Positions 17,337 through 26,366 of a stretch of 64,000 nucleotides of DNA are shown here, one piece after another; the stretch's first letter is position 1, and each line of letters begins with the position of its first letter. Made by a program: the position numbers and the translations under genes. Origin of the DNA: Microbacterium hydrothermale. GTDB taxonomy: Bacteria; Actinomycetota; Actinomycetes; Actinomycetales; Microbacteriaceae. The stretch lies in contig NZ_STGM01000011.1 of assembly GCF_004854025.1 (NCBI RefSeq), forward strand, positions 1 to 64,000, in the 5' to 3' direction. A model generated the notes under the pieces. That model did not search any database and was not told the DNA's origin. It saw nothing but the letters and a program-made list of their open reading frames with translations.

Positions 17337-18839
17337 CTACTCGGCGACGGGGACGTATCGCACCGCGATGATCCGCGCCGGGTCGTCGCCCAGAGCGCGG
17401 AGTCCGAGGGTGCGTCCCGTGAAACCGCCCGCGACCTCCGTGGAGAGGTAGCGACCGTCCCACTGCGCGAGTCGGCGTTCACCCGCGGCGTCGATCACGC
17501 CGAAGCGGAGGTCGTCGGGGCCGTCGGTGGTGGCATCCACCGCCTCGACGACCAGCGTCACGATCTCACCGTCGGCGCGGCCCGCGTCGTCGCGGGTGAG
17601 GAGCGGGCCGATCTGCGCGGCGACCGACACGGCTCCGGCCTCGAGCCGCACCTCGTACCCGTGCCGCTCGTCGAGGCGCACCCGCAGAGCGACCGCGCCC
17701 GCGGTGGCGTCGACGCGCGCCTCGTACCTCCAGCGCAGGTCGCGCGTGCGCACCGACAGGGCCGCGGGCGCTCGGTCGACGGCATCCGTCCGTCGCAGCC
17801 GCACACCCGCTCCCGGAGCGGTCTCGGCGAACGCGGACGGTACGGCCCCGGGCGAGATCCAGCGCGGATGCAGCGGTCCGGCGAAGTCGTCGTCGAACGC
17901 GGTGTCGGTCGGGGTCGGCAGCACCTCGGCGGTGTCGACCACGGGCCACCCGTCGACCCAGTCGACGCGGGCGAGGAAGGTCTCGCGGCCGTTGACGTGG
18001 AACGACGGGCTGAATCCGCGCGGGCGCACGCCGAGGTAGACCATCGCCCACGATCCGTCGACGTTCTCGACCAGATCGGCGTGGCCGGTGTTCTGCACGG
18101 GCGACGACGTGCTGCGCCGACTGAGGATCGGATTGGCCGGGCCCGCCTCGAACGGCCCCTCGATCGCGCGCGACCGGGCGATGGAGACGGCGTGCCCGCG
18201 CTCGGTGCCGCCCTCGGCGATGAGCAGATACCACCAGCCGTCGCGGCGGTAGAGGTGCGGGCCCTCGGGGTGGGCGAGCCCGGTCCCCTCCCACACGGGC
18301 CGCGGGGGCTCGAGCACCTCGGCGCGCGCGAGGTCGACGCGCGCCTGCGCGATGACCGGCAGCGCCCCGCCGTCGGGGCGGAGCGCCGGGTCGAGGCCGC
18401 AGTACGTCAGCACGCACGTGCCGTCGTCGTCCCAGGCGAGGTCGGGGTCGATCCCGCCGAGGCCCGTCAGCACGATCGGGTCGGACCACGGACCCGCGGG
18501 GTCGGTGGCGGTGACGACGAACTGCTCGCCGGAGGCGTCGACGTTCGTCGTCACGAGCCAGAAGACGCCGTCGCGGTGGCGCAGGGTCGGGGCGTAGATC
18601 CCCCGGCTGGGGCCCGAGGCCCCGGCCGCGAACTGGCTCTCCCGCTCCAGGGCGTTGCCGAGCTGCGTCCAGGTGCGCAGGTCGCGGCTGTGCCAGATCG
18701 GGATGCCGGGGGCGTACTCGAACGACGAATTCGCGAGGTAGTAGTCGTCGCCGACCCGGCACACCGAGGGGTCGGGGAAGAATCCCGGGATGACCGGGGT
18801 CGTGGCGGCATCTCGTCGGCCGCCACGCTCCACGGTCAC
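17337..18839 (-). CDS. Glycoside hydrolase family 43 (xylosidase/arabinofuranosidase type)
   Basis: 500 residues, no signal peptide. A five-bladed propeller (about 1-310) begins [21 protein letters not shown], where the Asp of PDPS is the catalytic base. [12 protein letters not shown] supplies the pKa-modulating Asp, and EGPHLYRR the general acid Glu. The C-terminal beta-sandwich (about 320-500) is the GH43 C2 domain. It probably trims xylose or arabinose from imported oligosaccharides. The GTG start overlaps the stop of the upstream aminotransferase gene (GTGA at 18836-18839), an odd pairing of functions. Confidence 0.9.
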   Translation of the reverse strand: MTVERGGRRDAATTPVIPGFFPDPSVCRVGDDYYLANSSFEYAPGIPIWHSRDLRTWTQLGNALERESQFAAGASGPSRGIYAPTLRHRDGVFWLVTTNVDASGEQFVVTATDPAGPWSDPIVLTGLGGIDPDLAWDDDGTCVLTYCGLDPALRPDGGALPVIAQARVDLARAEVLEPPRPVWEGTGLAHPEGPHLYRRDGWWYLLIAEGGTERGHAVSIARSRAIEGPFEAGPANPILSRRSTSSPVQNTGHADLVENVDGSWAMVYLGVRPRGFSPSFHVNGRETFLARVDWVDGWPVVDTAEVLPTPTDTAFDDDFAGPLHPRWISPGAVPSAFAETAPGAGVRLRRTDAVDRAPAALSVRTRDLRWRYEARVDATAGAVALRVRLDERHGYEVRLEAGAVSVAAQIGPLLTRDDAGRADGEIVTLVVEAVDATTDGPDDLRFGVIDAAGERRLAQWDGRYLSTEVAGGFTGRTLGLRALGDDPARIIAVRYVPVAE

Positions 18840-19921
18840 GCCCGCGCGGTCGGGGAGGTGGCCGCCGCGACCTCGACGACGCGGTCGAGCGACTCCTCTT
18901 CGCCGATGGACACGCGGATGCCGTCACCCGGGAACGGACGCACGATGAGACCCGCCTCTTCGAACGCCGCCGCGACCTCGGCCGTGCGCTCGCCCGCCGC
19001 GAACCAGACGAAGTTGCCCTGGGCGTCGGGGACGTCCCAGCCCGTCTCGCGCAGGCGCTCGACGAGACGGTCGCGGCGCTCGGCGATCACGGCGACGCGG
19101 TGCAGCAGCTCGCTCTCGGCGTCGAGGCTCGCCAGGGCCGCGGCCTCGCCGGCGGCCGTGACCGACAGGGGGATCGCGGTGCTGCGTGCGGCGTCGAGCA
19201 CGCCGGTGTGACCGATCGCGTACCCGACGCGCAGGCCCGCGAGCCCGTAGGCCTTCGAGAAGGTGCGGAGCACCACTACGTTCGGGCGCGCGAGCACGGC
19301 GCGCACGCGGCCGCCCTCGACCGAGGCGGTGTCGGTGACGAACTCGGCGTAGGCCTCGTCGAGCACGATGAGCACGTCGCGCGGCACGCGGTCGACGAAG
19401 GAGACGAAGTCGTCGTACCCGACCGTCGGGCCGGTGGGGTTGTTGGGGCTGCACACGATGATCAGGCGCGTGCGCTCGGTGACGGCATCCGCCATCGCCG
19501 GGAGGTCGTGACGGAAGTCGGCGGTCAGGGGCACCTGCACGCTGGTCGCCCCGGCCACGGCCACCAACGACGGGTAGGCCTCGAAGGAGCGCCACGCGTA
19601 GACGACCTCGTCGCCGGGACCCGAGGTGGCCAGCAGCAGCTGAGCGAGGATCGAGACGCTGCCGGCGGCCACGTGCACCTCGTCGGCGGAGACGCCGTAG
19701 CGCGCGGCCAGACGCTCGCGCAGGCGCGCGGCAGTGGCATCCGGGTAGCGGTTGAAAGCGCCGGCGGCGCGGACCGCGTCGAGCACGCCCGGGAGGGGTT
19801 CGAAGGGGTTCTCGTTGCTCGACAGCTTGAACGCGTCGGGGCTCGCCTGCTTGCCCTGCCGATACGCGGGCAGCGCGGCGATCTCGGGACGGATACGGGG
19901 CAGGACCGGGTCTTCGCTCAC
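18836..19921 (-). CDS. Histidinol-phosphate/aromatic aminotransferase (HisC/Pat type)
   Basis: 361-residue fold-type I PLP aminotransferase. The N-terminus has the HisC-type [17 protein letters not shown] binds the cofactor ring region; [16 protein letters not shown] holds the PLP-linked lysine. Proteins of this length outside a his operon in actinobacteria are often HisC2/Pat, acting on phenylalanine or histidinol phosphate. No other histidine genes are near, so the aromatic role is equally likely. GTG start; divergent from the membrane protein at 20022. Confidence 0.82.
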   Translation of the reverse strand: MSEDPVLPRIRPEIAALPAYRQGKQASPDAFKLSSNENPFEPLPGVLDAVRAAGAFNRYPDATAARLRERLAARYGVSADEVHVAAGSVSILAQLLLATSGPGDEVVYAWRSFEAYPSLVAVAGATSVQVPLTADFRHDLPAMADAVTERTRLIIVCSPNNPTGPTVGYDDFVSFVDRVPRDVLIVLDEAYAEFVTDTASVEGGRVRAVLARPNVVVLRTFSKAYGLAGLRVGYAIGHTGVLDAARSTAIPLSVTAAGEAAALASLDAESELLHRVAVIAERRDRLVERLRETGWDVPDAQGNFVWFAAGERTAEVAAAFEEAGLIVRPFPGDGIRVSIGEEESLDRVVEVAAATSPTARA

Positions 19922-20021
19922 CCCGCGAGCCTAACCGCGAGACCCGCCCGCGCGTCAGGGCCGATTCCTCCCCAGGGGATAGTCCCTGCCGCGCGGCGGC
20001 GGCGCGTGCCACGATGTGGGC

Positions 20022-20426
20022 ATGCGCTTCGTCGTCCGCGTCGCCGTCAACGCCTTCGCCATCTGGATCGTCACCCTGCTGCCCGCGCTGCAGGTGCGAC
20101 TGATCCCCTTCGCCCCGGGCGAATGGCTGCAGGTCGCCCTGACCCTGCTGCTGGTCGGGCTGATCTTCGCGCTGGTCAACACGATCGTCGGCACGGTCGT
20201 GAAGGTCGTCGCGATCCCGCTGTACATCCTCACTCTCGGGCTGATCTCGCTGATAATCAACGGTTTCCTGCTGTGGCTGACCGCGATCATCACCGAGAAC
20301 TGGGACTGGGGCCTGCGCACGGGCGAGTTCTGGCTGACGGTCGTCGCGGCGCTGCTCATCGGCATCATCAACGCCGTGCTCGGCGGCATCCTGCGCCCCC
20401 GACGCGACGACCGCGCACGACGGTGA
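20022..20426 (+). CDS. Phage holin family 4 (YvlD-like) membrane protein
   Basis: About 134 residues with four hydrophobic helices, matching the small PF04020-type membrane proteins of unknown function. The start MRFVVRVAVNAF at ATG 20022 is preferred; a GTG six bases upstream is possible. It ends in a basic tail RPRRDDRARR. It lies 58 bp upstream of the tyrosine phosphatase gene on the same strand. Despite the family name there is no sign of prophage here. Confidence 0.75.
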   Translation: MRFVVRVAVNAFAIWIVTLLPALQVRLIPFAPGEWLQVALTLLLVGLIFALVNTIVGTVVKVVAIPLYILTLGLISLIINGFLLWLTAIITENWDWGLRTGEFWLTVVAALLIGIINAVLGGILRPRRDDRARR

Positions 20427-20484
20427 CGGCCGCAGCGCGCAGCCGACTGATGCGCGCGGCGCTCTTCCCCGCCATGATGGAGGG

Positions 20485-20991
20485 ATGACCGCGAGTGCCG
20501 ACGCGCCCTTCCGCGTCGTGTTCGTCTGCAGCGGCAACATCTGCCGGTCGCCGATGGCCGATGTGGTCTTCCGGCGCATCGCCGAGACGTCCGGCCTGGG
20601 CGCCCACGTCGCCTCGAGTTCGGCCGGGACGGGCGACTGGCACGTCGGCGAGCGCGCCGACCACCGCACCCTCGCCGCCCTCGACCGCCTCGGATACGAC
20701 GGATCCGCGCATCGCGCGCGGCAGTTCCAGTTCGCCGACTTCGACCGCAACGACCTCGTCGTCGCTCTCGACCGCAGCCACGAGCGCGTGCTGCGCGGAT
20801 GGGCGCGCACCGACGATGACGCCGACAAGATCGCCCTGCTGCAGTCGTTCCTCCCCGATGCCGAGACCCTCGACGTGCCCGACCCCTACTACGCGGGCCC
20901 GCCGATGTTCGACGAGGTGCTCGGTATGATCGAACGCGCCAGCCGCGCCCTGTTCCGGCAGCTCGAGCCCGCCATCCGTTCCGCGGGCTGA
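20485..20991 (+). CDS. Low-molecular-weight protein-tyrosine phosphatase
   Basis: 168 residues. The P-loop CSGNICRS gives the nucleophile Cys15 and Arg21, and the C-terminal DPYY gives the general acid Asp and substrate-binding tyrosines. It hydrolyses phosphotyrosine on cytoplasmic or exopolysaccharide-control proteins. It sits just ahead of purB, with a 27-bp gap, and may share its transcript. No partner tyrosine kinase is in the window. Confidence 0.93.
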   Translation: MTASADAPFRVVFVCSGNICRSPMADVVFRRIAETSGLGAHVASSSAGTGDWHVGERADHRTLAALDRLGYDGSAHRARQFQFADFDRNDLVVALDRSHERVLRGWARTDDDADKIALLQSFLPDAETLDVPDPYYAGPPMFDEVLGMIERASRALFRQLEPAIRSAG

Positions 20992-21018
20992 CCTTTTCGC
21001 GCGACCCCCGGGAGACCC

Positions 21019-22398
21019 GTGTCCGCTCTGCCTCCGCAGCCCCTCAGCCCCCTCGACGGTCGGTACTTCGGCGTCGTGTCCGAACTCGGCGACTACCTGT
21101 CGGAGGCGGGCCTGAACCGCGCCCGCGTCGAGGTCGAGGTCGAGTGGCTGCTCGCCCTCACCGACCGCTCGCTGTTCGGCACCTCGCCGGTCTCCGACGC
21201 CGACCGCGCGAAGCTCCGCGCGCTCTACGAGGAGTTCGGCGCCGACGAGATCGCGTGGCTGAAGGAGAAAGAGGCGGTCACGCGTCACGACGTGAAGGCC
21301 GTCGAGTACCTCGTGCGCGACCGCCTCGACACCCTCGGGCTCACGGGGCTCGCCGAGCTCACGCACTTCGCCTGCACGAGCGAGGACATCAACTCCACCG
21401 CCTACGCCCTCACCGTGCAGCGCGCGGTCGAGCGCGTGTGGCTGCCGAAGCTGCGCGCGGTCACGGCCGCCCTCGCCGAGCTCGCCGTGCAGCACCGCGA
21501 CGCCGCGATGCTCTCGCGCACGCACGGCCAGCCCGCCACGCCCACGACGATGGGCAAGGAGATCGGCGTCTTCGCATGGCGCCTGGAGCGCGTCATCCGT
21601 CAGCTGGATGCCGGGGAGTACCTCGCGAAGTTCTCCGGCGCGACCGGCACCTGGTCGGCGCACGTCGCCGCCGAGCCCGACGTCGACTGGCCGTCGCTGA
21701 CGCGGGAGTTCATCGAGTCGCTGGGCCTGGGTTTCAACGCGGTCACGACGCAGATCGAGTCGCACGACTGGCAGGTCGAGCTCTACGACCGCGCGCGTCA
21801 CGCCGGCGGCATCCTGCACAACCTCGCCACCGATGTCTGGACCTACATCTCGCTCGGCTATTTCACGCAGATCCCCGTCGCCGGGGCCACCGGCTCGTCG
21901 ACGATGCCGCACAAGATCAACCCCATCCGGTTCGAGAACGCCGAGGCGAACCTCGAGATCGCCGGCGGTTTGTTCGGCACCCTGGCATCCACCCTCGTCA
22001 CGAGCCGCCTGCAGCGCGACCTGACCGACTCGACGACGCAGCGCAACATCGGCGTCGCCTTCGGTCACTCCCTGCTCGCTCTCGACAACCTGCAGCGCGG
22101 CCTGACCGAGATCTCGCTCGCCGAGGACGTGCTGCTCGCCGACCTCGACGTGAACTGGGAAGTGCTCGCCGAAGCGATCCAGACCGTCGTGCGCGCCGAG
22201 ATCGCCGCCGGTCGCTCGCAGATCACCGACCCCTACGCCCTGCTGAAGGACCTCACGCGCGGCCGCCGCGTCGGCGGACCCGAGCTGACGGAGTTCGTGC
22301 GCGGCCTCGACATCGGGGATGCCGCGAAGGAGCGCCTGCTCGCCCTGACGCCCGCCGCGTATGCGGGGCTGGCGTCGCGGGTGGTCGACTCGCTGTAG
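21019..22398 (+). CDS. purB: Adenylosuccinate lyase
   Basis: 459 residues. It catalyses two fumarate-releasing steps of purine synthesis (SAICAR to AICAR, adenylosuccinate to AMP). The family signature GSSTMPHKINP near residue 295 contains the catalytic serine loop, and TSEDINS and SRTHGQPATPTTMGKE are the other active-site segments. The GTG start follows a GGGAG ribosome site. This is the longer, enterobacterial-like PurB form. A terminator follows at 22454. Confidence 0.96.
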   Translation: MSALPPQPLSPLDGRYFGVVSELGDYLSEAGLNRARVEVEVEWLLALTDRSLFGTSPVSDADRAKLRALYEEFGADEIAWLKEKEAVTRHDVKAVEYLVRDRLDTLGLTGLAELTHFACTSEDINSTAYALTVQRAVERVWLPKLRAVTAALAELAVQHRDAAMLSRTHGQPATPTTMGKEIGVFAWRLERVIRQLDAGEYLAKFSGATGTWSAHVAAEPDVDWPSLTREFIESLGLGFNAVTTQIESHDWQVELYDRARHAGGILHNLATDVWTYISLGYFTQIPVAGATGSSTMPHKINPIRFENAEANLEIAGGLFGTLASTLVTSRLQRDLTDSTTQRNIGVAFGHSLLALDNLQRGLTEISLAEDVLLADLDVNWEVLAEAIQTVVRAEIAAGRSQITDPYALLKDLTRGRRVGGPELTEFVRGLDIGDAAKERLLALTPAAYAGLASRVVDSL

Positions 22399-22453
22399 TC
22401 GGCTGGGCGCCGGGCGCTGCCGGGGCGCCCCGGGGGATCGAGTGTCCGATACA

Positions 22454-22484
22454 CCCGGACGATTTCTCGCGGCGTCCGGGTTTT
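22454..22484 (+). terminator. Rho-independent terminator after purB
   Basis: CCCGGACG (22454-22461) and CGTCCGGG (22473-22480) form a perfect 8-bp stem with an 11-nt loop followed by TTTT, 56 bp past the purB stop. Confidence 0.8.
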
Positions 22485-22577
22485 CTGGACGTTCGACAGG
22501 GACAAGCTGGCGCGCGCGGTCGGGCGCGTGCGCGGCCCGGGCGTGAACGCGACCGTGCGCGCGGGAGAATGGATGCC

Positions 22578-23618
22578 GTGCGCGCGATGATCATGGACGC
22601 CCTGGCCGAGCCCCTCGAGGTGCGCGAGGTCGCCCCGCCGTCGGCGCCGGCCGGGGGCGTGGTGGTCGAGGTGCACGCGACCGGACTCTGCAAGAGCGAC
22701 TGGCACGCCTGGGTCGGTCACGACGACGTCGCCCTCCCCCACGTCCCGGGTCACGAGCTGGCCGGGACCATCGTCGAGGTCGGCGAGGGCGTGCAGCGGT
22801 GGGGCGTCGGCGACCGCGTGACCGTGCCGTTCGTCATGGGGTGCGGCGCGTGCGAGTGGTGCCTCGGCGGAAACGCGCAGGTGTGCCCCGACCAGCAGCA
22901 GCCGGGCTTCACCCAGTGGGGCAGCTTCGCCGAGCGCGTGGTGCTGCGCGCGGCCGACACGAACGTCGTCCGCATTCCCGACGGCGTCTCGTTCGAGGCG
23001 GCGGCGGCCCTCGGATGCCGCTTCGCCACCGCCTACCGCGCCCTCACCGGGCGCGCGCGGGTGCAGGCGGGCGAGTGGATCACCGTGGTCGGCGCGGGCG
23101 GAGTGGGGCTGAGCGCCGTGATGATCGGCGTCGCCCTCGGTGCCCGCGTGATCGTGGTGGATCGCACTCCCGCCGCCCTCGACGCCGCCCGTCGCCTCGG
23201 CGCGGAGCACACCCTGATCGCCGGAGAGAGCGACATCGCCGCGGCGGTGCATGAGATCACCGGCGGGGGGAGCCACGTGTCGGTCGACGCCGTCGGCAGC
23301 GCCCAGACCGCGCGCGACGCCGTGCTGAGCCTGCGCCGCCGCGGTCGGCACGTGCAGATCGGCCTCCTCCCCACCGACGACGGCATGACCGCCATGCCGA
23401 TGGCCCGTGTGATCGCGTGGGAACTCGACCTGCTCGGCAGCCACGGCATGGCCGCCGTCGACTACCCCGAGATGCTCTCGCTCATCGACAGCGGCGCCCT
23501 GCGCCCCCAGGAGCTCATCGAGCGCGTGATCGGTCTCGCCGAGGCCGCGACGCTGCTCCCCCGGATGGATGCCGCCTCCCCGGCCGGCATGACGATGATC
23601 GACCCGCGCCGCCCCTGA
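22578..23618 (+). CDS. Zinc-dependent alcohol dehydrogenase family protein
   Basis: About 346 residues, MDR superfamily. The catalytic zinc ligands are Cys in GLCKSDWH, the GHELAG His-Glu, and a later Cys in LGCRFATAY. The structural zinc cluster is CGACEWCLGGNAQVC. The Rossmann motif is GAGGVGLS, and VDRTPAALDAARRLGA fits NAD binding. GTG at 22578 (VRAMIMDALAEP) is chosen because GGGAG lies about 10 bases upstream; an ATG at 22569 would be too close to it. Substrate unknown. Confidence 0.85.
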   Translation: MRAMIMDALAEPLEVREVAPPSAPAGGVVVEVHATGLCKSDWHAWVGHDDVALPHVPGHELAGTIVEVGEGVQRWGVGDRVTVPFVMGCGACEWCLGGNAQVCPDQQQPGFTQWGSFAERVVLRAADTNVVRIPDGVSFEAAAALGCRFATAYRALTGRARVQAGEWITVVGAGGVGLSAVMIGVALGARVIVVDRTPAALDAARRLGAEHTLIAGESDIAAAVHEITGGGSHVSVDAVGSAQTARDAVLSLRRRGRHVQIGLLPTDDGMTAMPMARVIAWELDLLGSHGMAAVDYPEMLSLIDSGALRPQELIERVIGLAEAATLLPRMDAASPAGMTMIDPRRP

Positions 23619-23631
23619 CCGCGCCCTCGCG

Positions 23632-23736
23632 CCCTGGCATCTTCGTCGCACCGACCGCCCCCCTGCCCGCGCGCTCGCGCCCTGGCATCCTCGTCCCCAC
23701 CGACGCCCCCCTGCCCGCGCGCTCGCGCCCTGGCAT
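23632..23736. repeat. 48-bp tandem repeat, two full copies and a partial third
   Basis: Copies start with CCCTGGCATC at 23632, 23680 and 23728, exactly 48 bp apart. The first two are nearly identical; the third breaks off after about 21 bases. They occupy most of the 327-bp gap between the alcohol dehydrogenase and the small membrane gene. A long open frame crosses them, but its proline/arginine-rich product has no family and is probably an accident of GC content. Confidence 0.85.
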
Positions 23737-23814
23737 CCTCGTCCCACTTATGGCCGGTCAACGCCGCCCGCACCCACCACAAGTGGGACACGCACCGCCA
23801 CAAGTGGGACGAGG
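23737..23814. repeat. Inverted repeat with a duplicated arm next to the 48-bp repeats
   Basis: CCTCGTCCCACTT (23737-23749) matches AAGTGGGACGAGG (23802-23814) perfectly as a 13-bp inverted repeat. A second arm copy, CCACAAGTGGGAC, begins at 23777. It could be a dispersed palindromic element. The remainder to 23945 is purine-rich and repetitive, with no gene I can support. Confidence 0.6.
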
Positions 23815-23945
23815 GTGCCTCAGCGAGCCCGAGCGGGGACGCAGTGAGCCGCAGCGGCCCATCGAAGGCCCACCAACCCCGCAGCGGCGGCCAAAGGCGC
23901 GAGGCTCGAAGGCCAGGCGCAAAGGCCAGGCGCGAGGCGCGAAGG

Positions 23946-24311
23946 TCAGGCGCGAGGAGCGGACGGGCCTTCGTCGGTGCGCGGAGCCTCGGGCGTGGAT
24001 GCGGGGCCGGAGGGGGTGGCATCCGGTGCATCCTTCGGGAGGAGCAGCGGACGGTCGACCGTGGTCGTGACCTTGGTGGGGTCGACGACCAGCAGCAGCA
24101 GGGCGAGAGAGACGAGCGTGATGATGAAGGTCGCTCCGGCGGCCACGAGGGCGACGATCAGCGCGCGCTGGATCTCATCGGCGGGGCGCGTCTGGAAGAA
24201 CCCCATCGACATGAGCGTCACGAAACCGGCGAACACGGCCGCGATGAACGCCAGCCCGAGTAGCTGAACGGGCTTCATGAGGTCTTTGCGGGTGGTGGGC
24301 TTGTCGGTCAT
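23946..24311 (-). CDS. Small two-helix membrane protein
   Basis: 121 residues: a short charged start (MTDKPTTRKDLMKPVQ), two hydrophobic helices (about 17-40 and 50-75) and a proline/alanine-rich tail of about 40 residues. ATG overlaps the stop of the upstream membrane gene as ATGA at 24308-24311, so the two are translated together. No function recognised. Confidence 0.7.
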   Translation of the reverse strand: MTDKPTTRKDLMKPVQLLGLAFIAAVFAGFVTLMSMGFFQTRPADEIQRALIVALVAAGATFIITLVSLALLLLVVDPTKVTTTVDRPLLLPKDAPDATPSGPASTPEAPRTDEGPSAPRA

Positions 24312-24940
24312 GACGCGGCCTCCTCGGAGGATACGGCCGGAACGGGCTCGGTGCGGCGCGGAGAGAAGCCCGCGATCGCGAGGAACACGGCGACGACCGC
24401 CGCGTATCCGCCGAAGAGGCCCACGGCGATGGTGATCCCGGTGAGGGTGAAGGACCCCGCGCCGGTGATGCTGTAGTCGAGCGCGTACTGCTGGAACGGC
24501 AGCAGCAGCGCCGCCCCCAGGACGAGGGTCAGGATGCCGATGAGCACGCCGTCGCGCGCTCCCGCCGTGCGGCCCGCCTTGCGGTCGCGGATCGCCCCGA
24601 TCAGTTCGATGAGGCCGGTGAGCAGCGCCCACGCGACCACGACACCGAAGAAGACGCTCGTGGTGCGCCAGGCGCCGACGCTGGCCACGAGGCCCGCGAG
24701 GATCGAGACGGCCCCGAGGAGCGCGGGGACCGTGCGCCGACCCGCCGGGAAGACGAGCCACATCGCGAGTCCGAACACGAGGCCCGTCGCCAGCGCGAAG
24801 CCGGAGAAGACGCTCAGCCCGAGCACCGCCGAATGGTCGCCGGAGAAGGTGATCATCGCCGCCGCAAGGGCCGCGAAGAAGGCGCGCGCCAATTGCACGT
24901 GTCGCTCGTCGAAGACACGAGCGGAGGAAGAAGTGGTCAC
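24308..24940 (-). CDS. Multi-pass membrane protein, unknown function
   Basis: About 210 residues with six or so hydrophobic helices after the start VTTSSSARVFDERHVQLARA. The GTG at 24940 was chosen because the open frame upstream of it is arginine-rich and not membrane-like. It is coupled to the following two-helix protein, and such actinobacterial pairs may form a complex. The name acyl-CoA synthetase is sometimes attached to similar proteins in databases, but nothing here supports that. Confidence 0.7.
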   Translation of the reverse strand: MTTSSSARVFDERHVQLARAFFAALAAAMITFSGDHSAVLGLSVFSGFALATGLVFGLAMWLVFPAGRRTVPALLGAVSILAGLVASVGAWRTTSVFFGVVVAWALLTGLIELIGAIRDRKAGRTAGARDGVLIGILTLVLGAALLLPFQQYALDYSITGAGSFTLTGITIAVGLFGGYAAVVAVFLAIAGFSPRRTEPVPAVSSEEAAS

Positions 24941-25104
24941 GGAGGGTCCCGGTGAGACGGTGTCGATACGCCTCAGTCTATTCCTCGGCGCCTGAGCGGA
25001 CTTCGTGGACGCTCGACGTCGAGATGCCTGGCCGCGACGCTCGCTCATGCGTCGCCGTCAGGCGGAGGTCGGTCGGGGGCGCGCGGGCGACAGCGTCTCG
25101 ACGG

Positions 25105-25200
25105 GTTCGAGGCGCCCAGACCACCTGACACAGGGCGAACGTTCCGTGCTTCAGCGGCACCGCGAAGACGTCGCCCTCCGGTTGTTCGGTCCGCCCCTCG
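25105..25200 (-). pseudogene. Possible remnant of an Imm26-like gene
   Basis: On the minus strand the frame reads EGDVFAVPLKHGTFALCQVV, which resembles the opening of Imm26-type immunity proteins. No start codon or ribosome site precedes it, and the sequence turns into arginine/proline-rich noise after VWAPRTRR. It is probably a decayed fragment in the 287-bp gap upstream of the small membrane genes. The rest of the gap shows nothing else. Confidence 0.3.
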
Positions 25201-25227
25201 AGGATGCCGCGGTCTCCAGGAGATCTT

Positions 25228-26304
25228 CTACTCGACGAGCTGACGCTCCTTCTCGGCCAGTGTGCGCGCGACCGCCGCGGCGACGCGCTCGTCCTCCGCC
25301 TGCTGAGCGCGACGACGGCGCTCGCGCAGCAGGCGCGGACCGAAGACCGCGCCCGCGACGATGAGGGCGAACACGAGAAGAAGGGGCCACGGCACCGCCC
25401 ATCCCATGGCGGATACGGTGATCGGATCGAGCGTCGTGGTGGAACCGGCCGCATCCGTCACGATCGGTGTCACGGTGGCCGAGGCGATGAGCAGACCCAT
25501 GGCGGCGACAGCCGGAACCGTCACGTCGCGCTCCCACGACTCCCCGGGCAACAGCGTCGGAGCCGGCGATTCGGGGCCTGCTTCGGTGCGGGCGATACCG
25601 AACGGCCCGCTCACAGCGTCGGTCTCGTCCGCGCCGAGGGCGACGTTCCCGGTGTTGTCGAGGCGGTAGTGCACGGTAGCGTCCCCGGTCACGAAGGGGA
25701 CGATGCCACCGTCCCACACGACGCGCAGGTCATCGACGGCGAGCGCCGGGGCGAGGTCACCGCCGACCCGGATGCCGGTGCGGATACCGAGGCGGCGGTC
25801 GACGTTGACATTGGCCGACGCATCGGCGACGGTGAGCGACGTCACGACACCGCCGGCGTAGTCGCCGGGGGAGGCGTTCGCCGGGACGTCGACCGAGAAG
25901 GGCACGTCGACGGTCTGCCCAGCCGGCACGGAGACATGCTGCTGCGGGACCGTCACCCACGCTCCCACGCCCACCGACTGCTCCCCGGCGATGCGGAGAT
26001 CGAGCGCACCCGTGGTGGTCGTGTAGCCGTCGGCCGCGTACACGTCGAGTTCGACGGTCTCGCTCCCGCGGTTCGCAACGACGATCCCGTCGTCGAGATG
26101 GGCGCCCGGATTGAGCGTGTAGCTGTAGTTCGTACGGTCGGCACCGAGGGCGTTCGACGCGGTCCGCACGGTCCAGGTCACGTCGTCGGTGGCGGCCGAC
26201 GCGGGTGAGGCGCCCAGAGCGGGAGCGGCGATCAGCGTGGCGGCGAGCGCCGTGGCGGCGGCGCGGGGGAACCACGACCGACCGAGCAGGGGGAAGCGAG
26301 TCAT
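25228..26304 (-). CDS. DUF916 (WxL-interacting type) cell-surface protein
   Basis: 358 residues. A signal peptide (MTRFPLLGRSWF, cleavage near SPASAA) leads to a DUF916-type immunoglobulin-like region (about 40-190, with NPGAHLDDGIVVANRG and VPANASPGDYAGGVV). A second beta domain follows, then a membrane helix (about 300-325) and a charged, coiled-coil-like cytoplasmic tail (RRRRAQQAEDER). In Firmicutes, DUF916 proteins bind peptidoglycan and WxL proteins. The next gene upstream encodes a phosphatase with a WxL-like end, and a hairpin at 26325 separates the two. Anchor for that enzyme is my inference. Confidence 0.82.
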   Translation of the reverse strand: MTRFPLLGRSWFPRAAATALAATLIAAPALGASPASAATDDVTWTVRTASNALGADRTNYSYTLNPGAHLDDGIVVANRGSETVELDVYAADGYTTTTGALDLRIAGEQSVGVGAWVTVPQQHVSVPAGQTVDVPFSVDVPANASPGDYAGGVVTSLTVADASANVNVDRRLGIRTGIRVGGDLAPALAVDDLRVVWDGGIVPFVTGDATVHYRLDNTGNVALGADETDAVSGPFGIARTEAGPESPAPTLLPGESWERDVTVPAVAAMGLLIASATVTPIVTDAAGSTTTLDPITVSAMGWAVPWPLLLVFALIVAGAVFGPRLLRERRRRAQQAEDERVAAAVARTLAEKERQLVE

Positions 26305-26324
26305 GAGGGGTCCTTCGGGTGAGA

Positions 26325-26355
26325 CGCCGGCGGGGAACGGAGCTCCCCGCCGGCG
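26325..26355. terminator. Intercistronic hairpin between phosphatase and DUF916 genes
   Basis: CGCCGGCGGGGA (26325-26336) and TCCCCGCCGGCG (26344-26355) form a perfect 12-bp stem with a 7-nt loop, filling the 62-bp gap. It probably limits read-through so that the phosphatase is made in excess over its partner. Confidence 0.65.
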
Positions 26356-26366
26356 CTGTTCGCTGG

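Noticed and set aside
17337..18839. GH43 gene as part of the alpha-xyloside importer operon
   Set aside because: It is more than 20 kb from that locus, is coupled to an aminotransferase and has no nearby GAAGCGCTTC operator.
20022..20426. Holin-like gene as evidence of a prophage
   Set aside because: The family name is historical. The gene is a chromosomal YvlD-type membrane protein with no phage genes around it.
23632..23736. 48-bp repeats as a CRISPR array
   Set aside because: The copies follow one another without unique spacers and are too few. No cas genes are present.
23417..24070. 217-codon plus-strand frame through the 48-bp repeats
   Set aside because: It starts inside the alcohol dehydrogenase gene in another frame and encodes proline/arginine repeats with no ribosome site. 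The repeats explain its openness.
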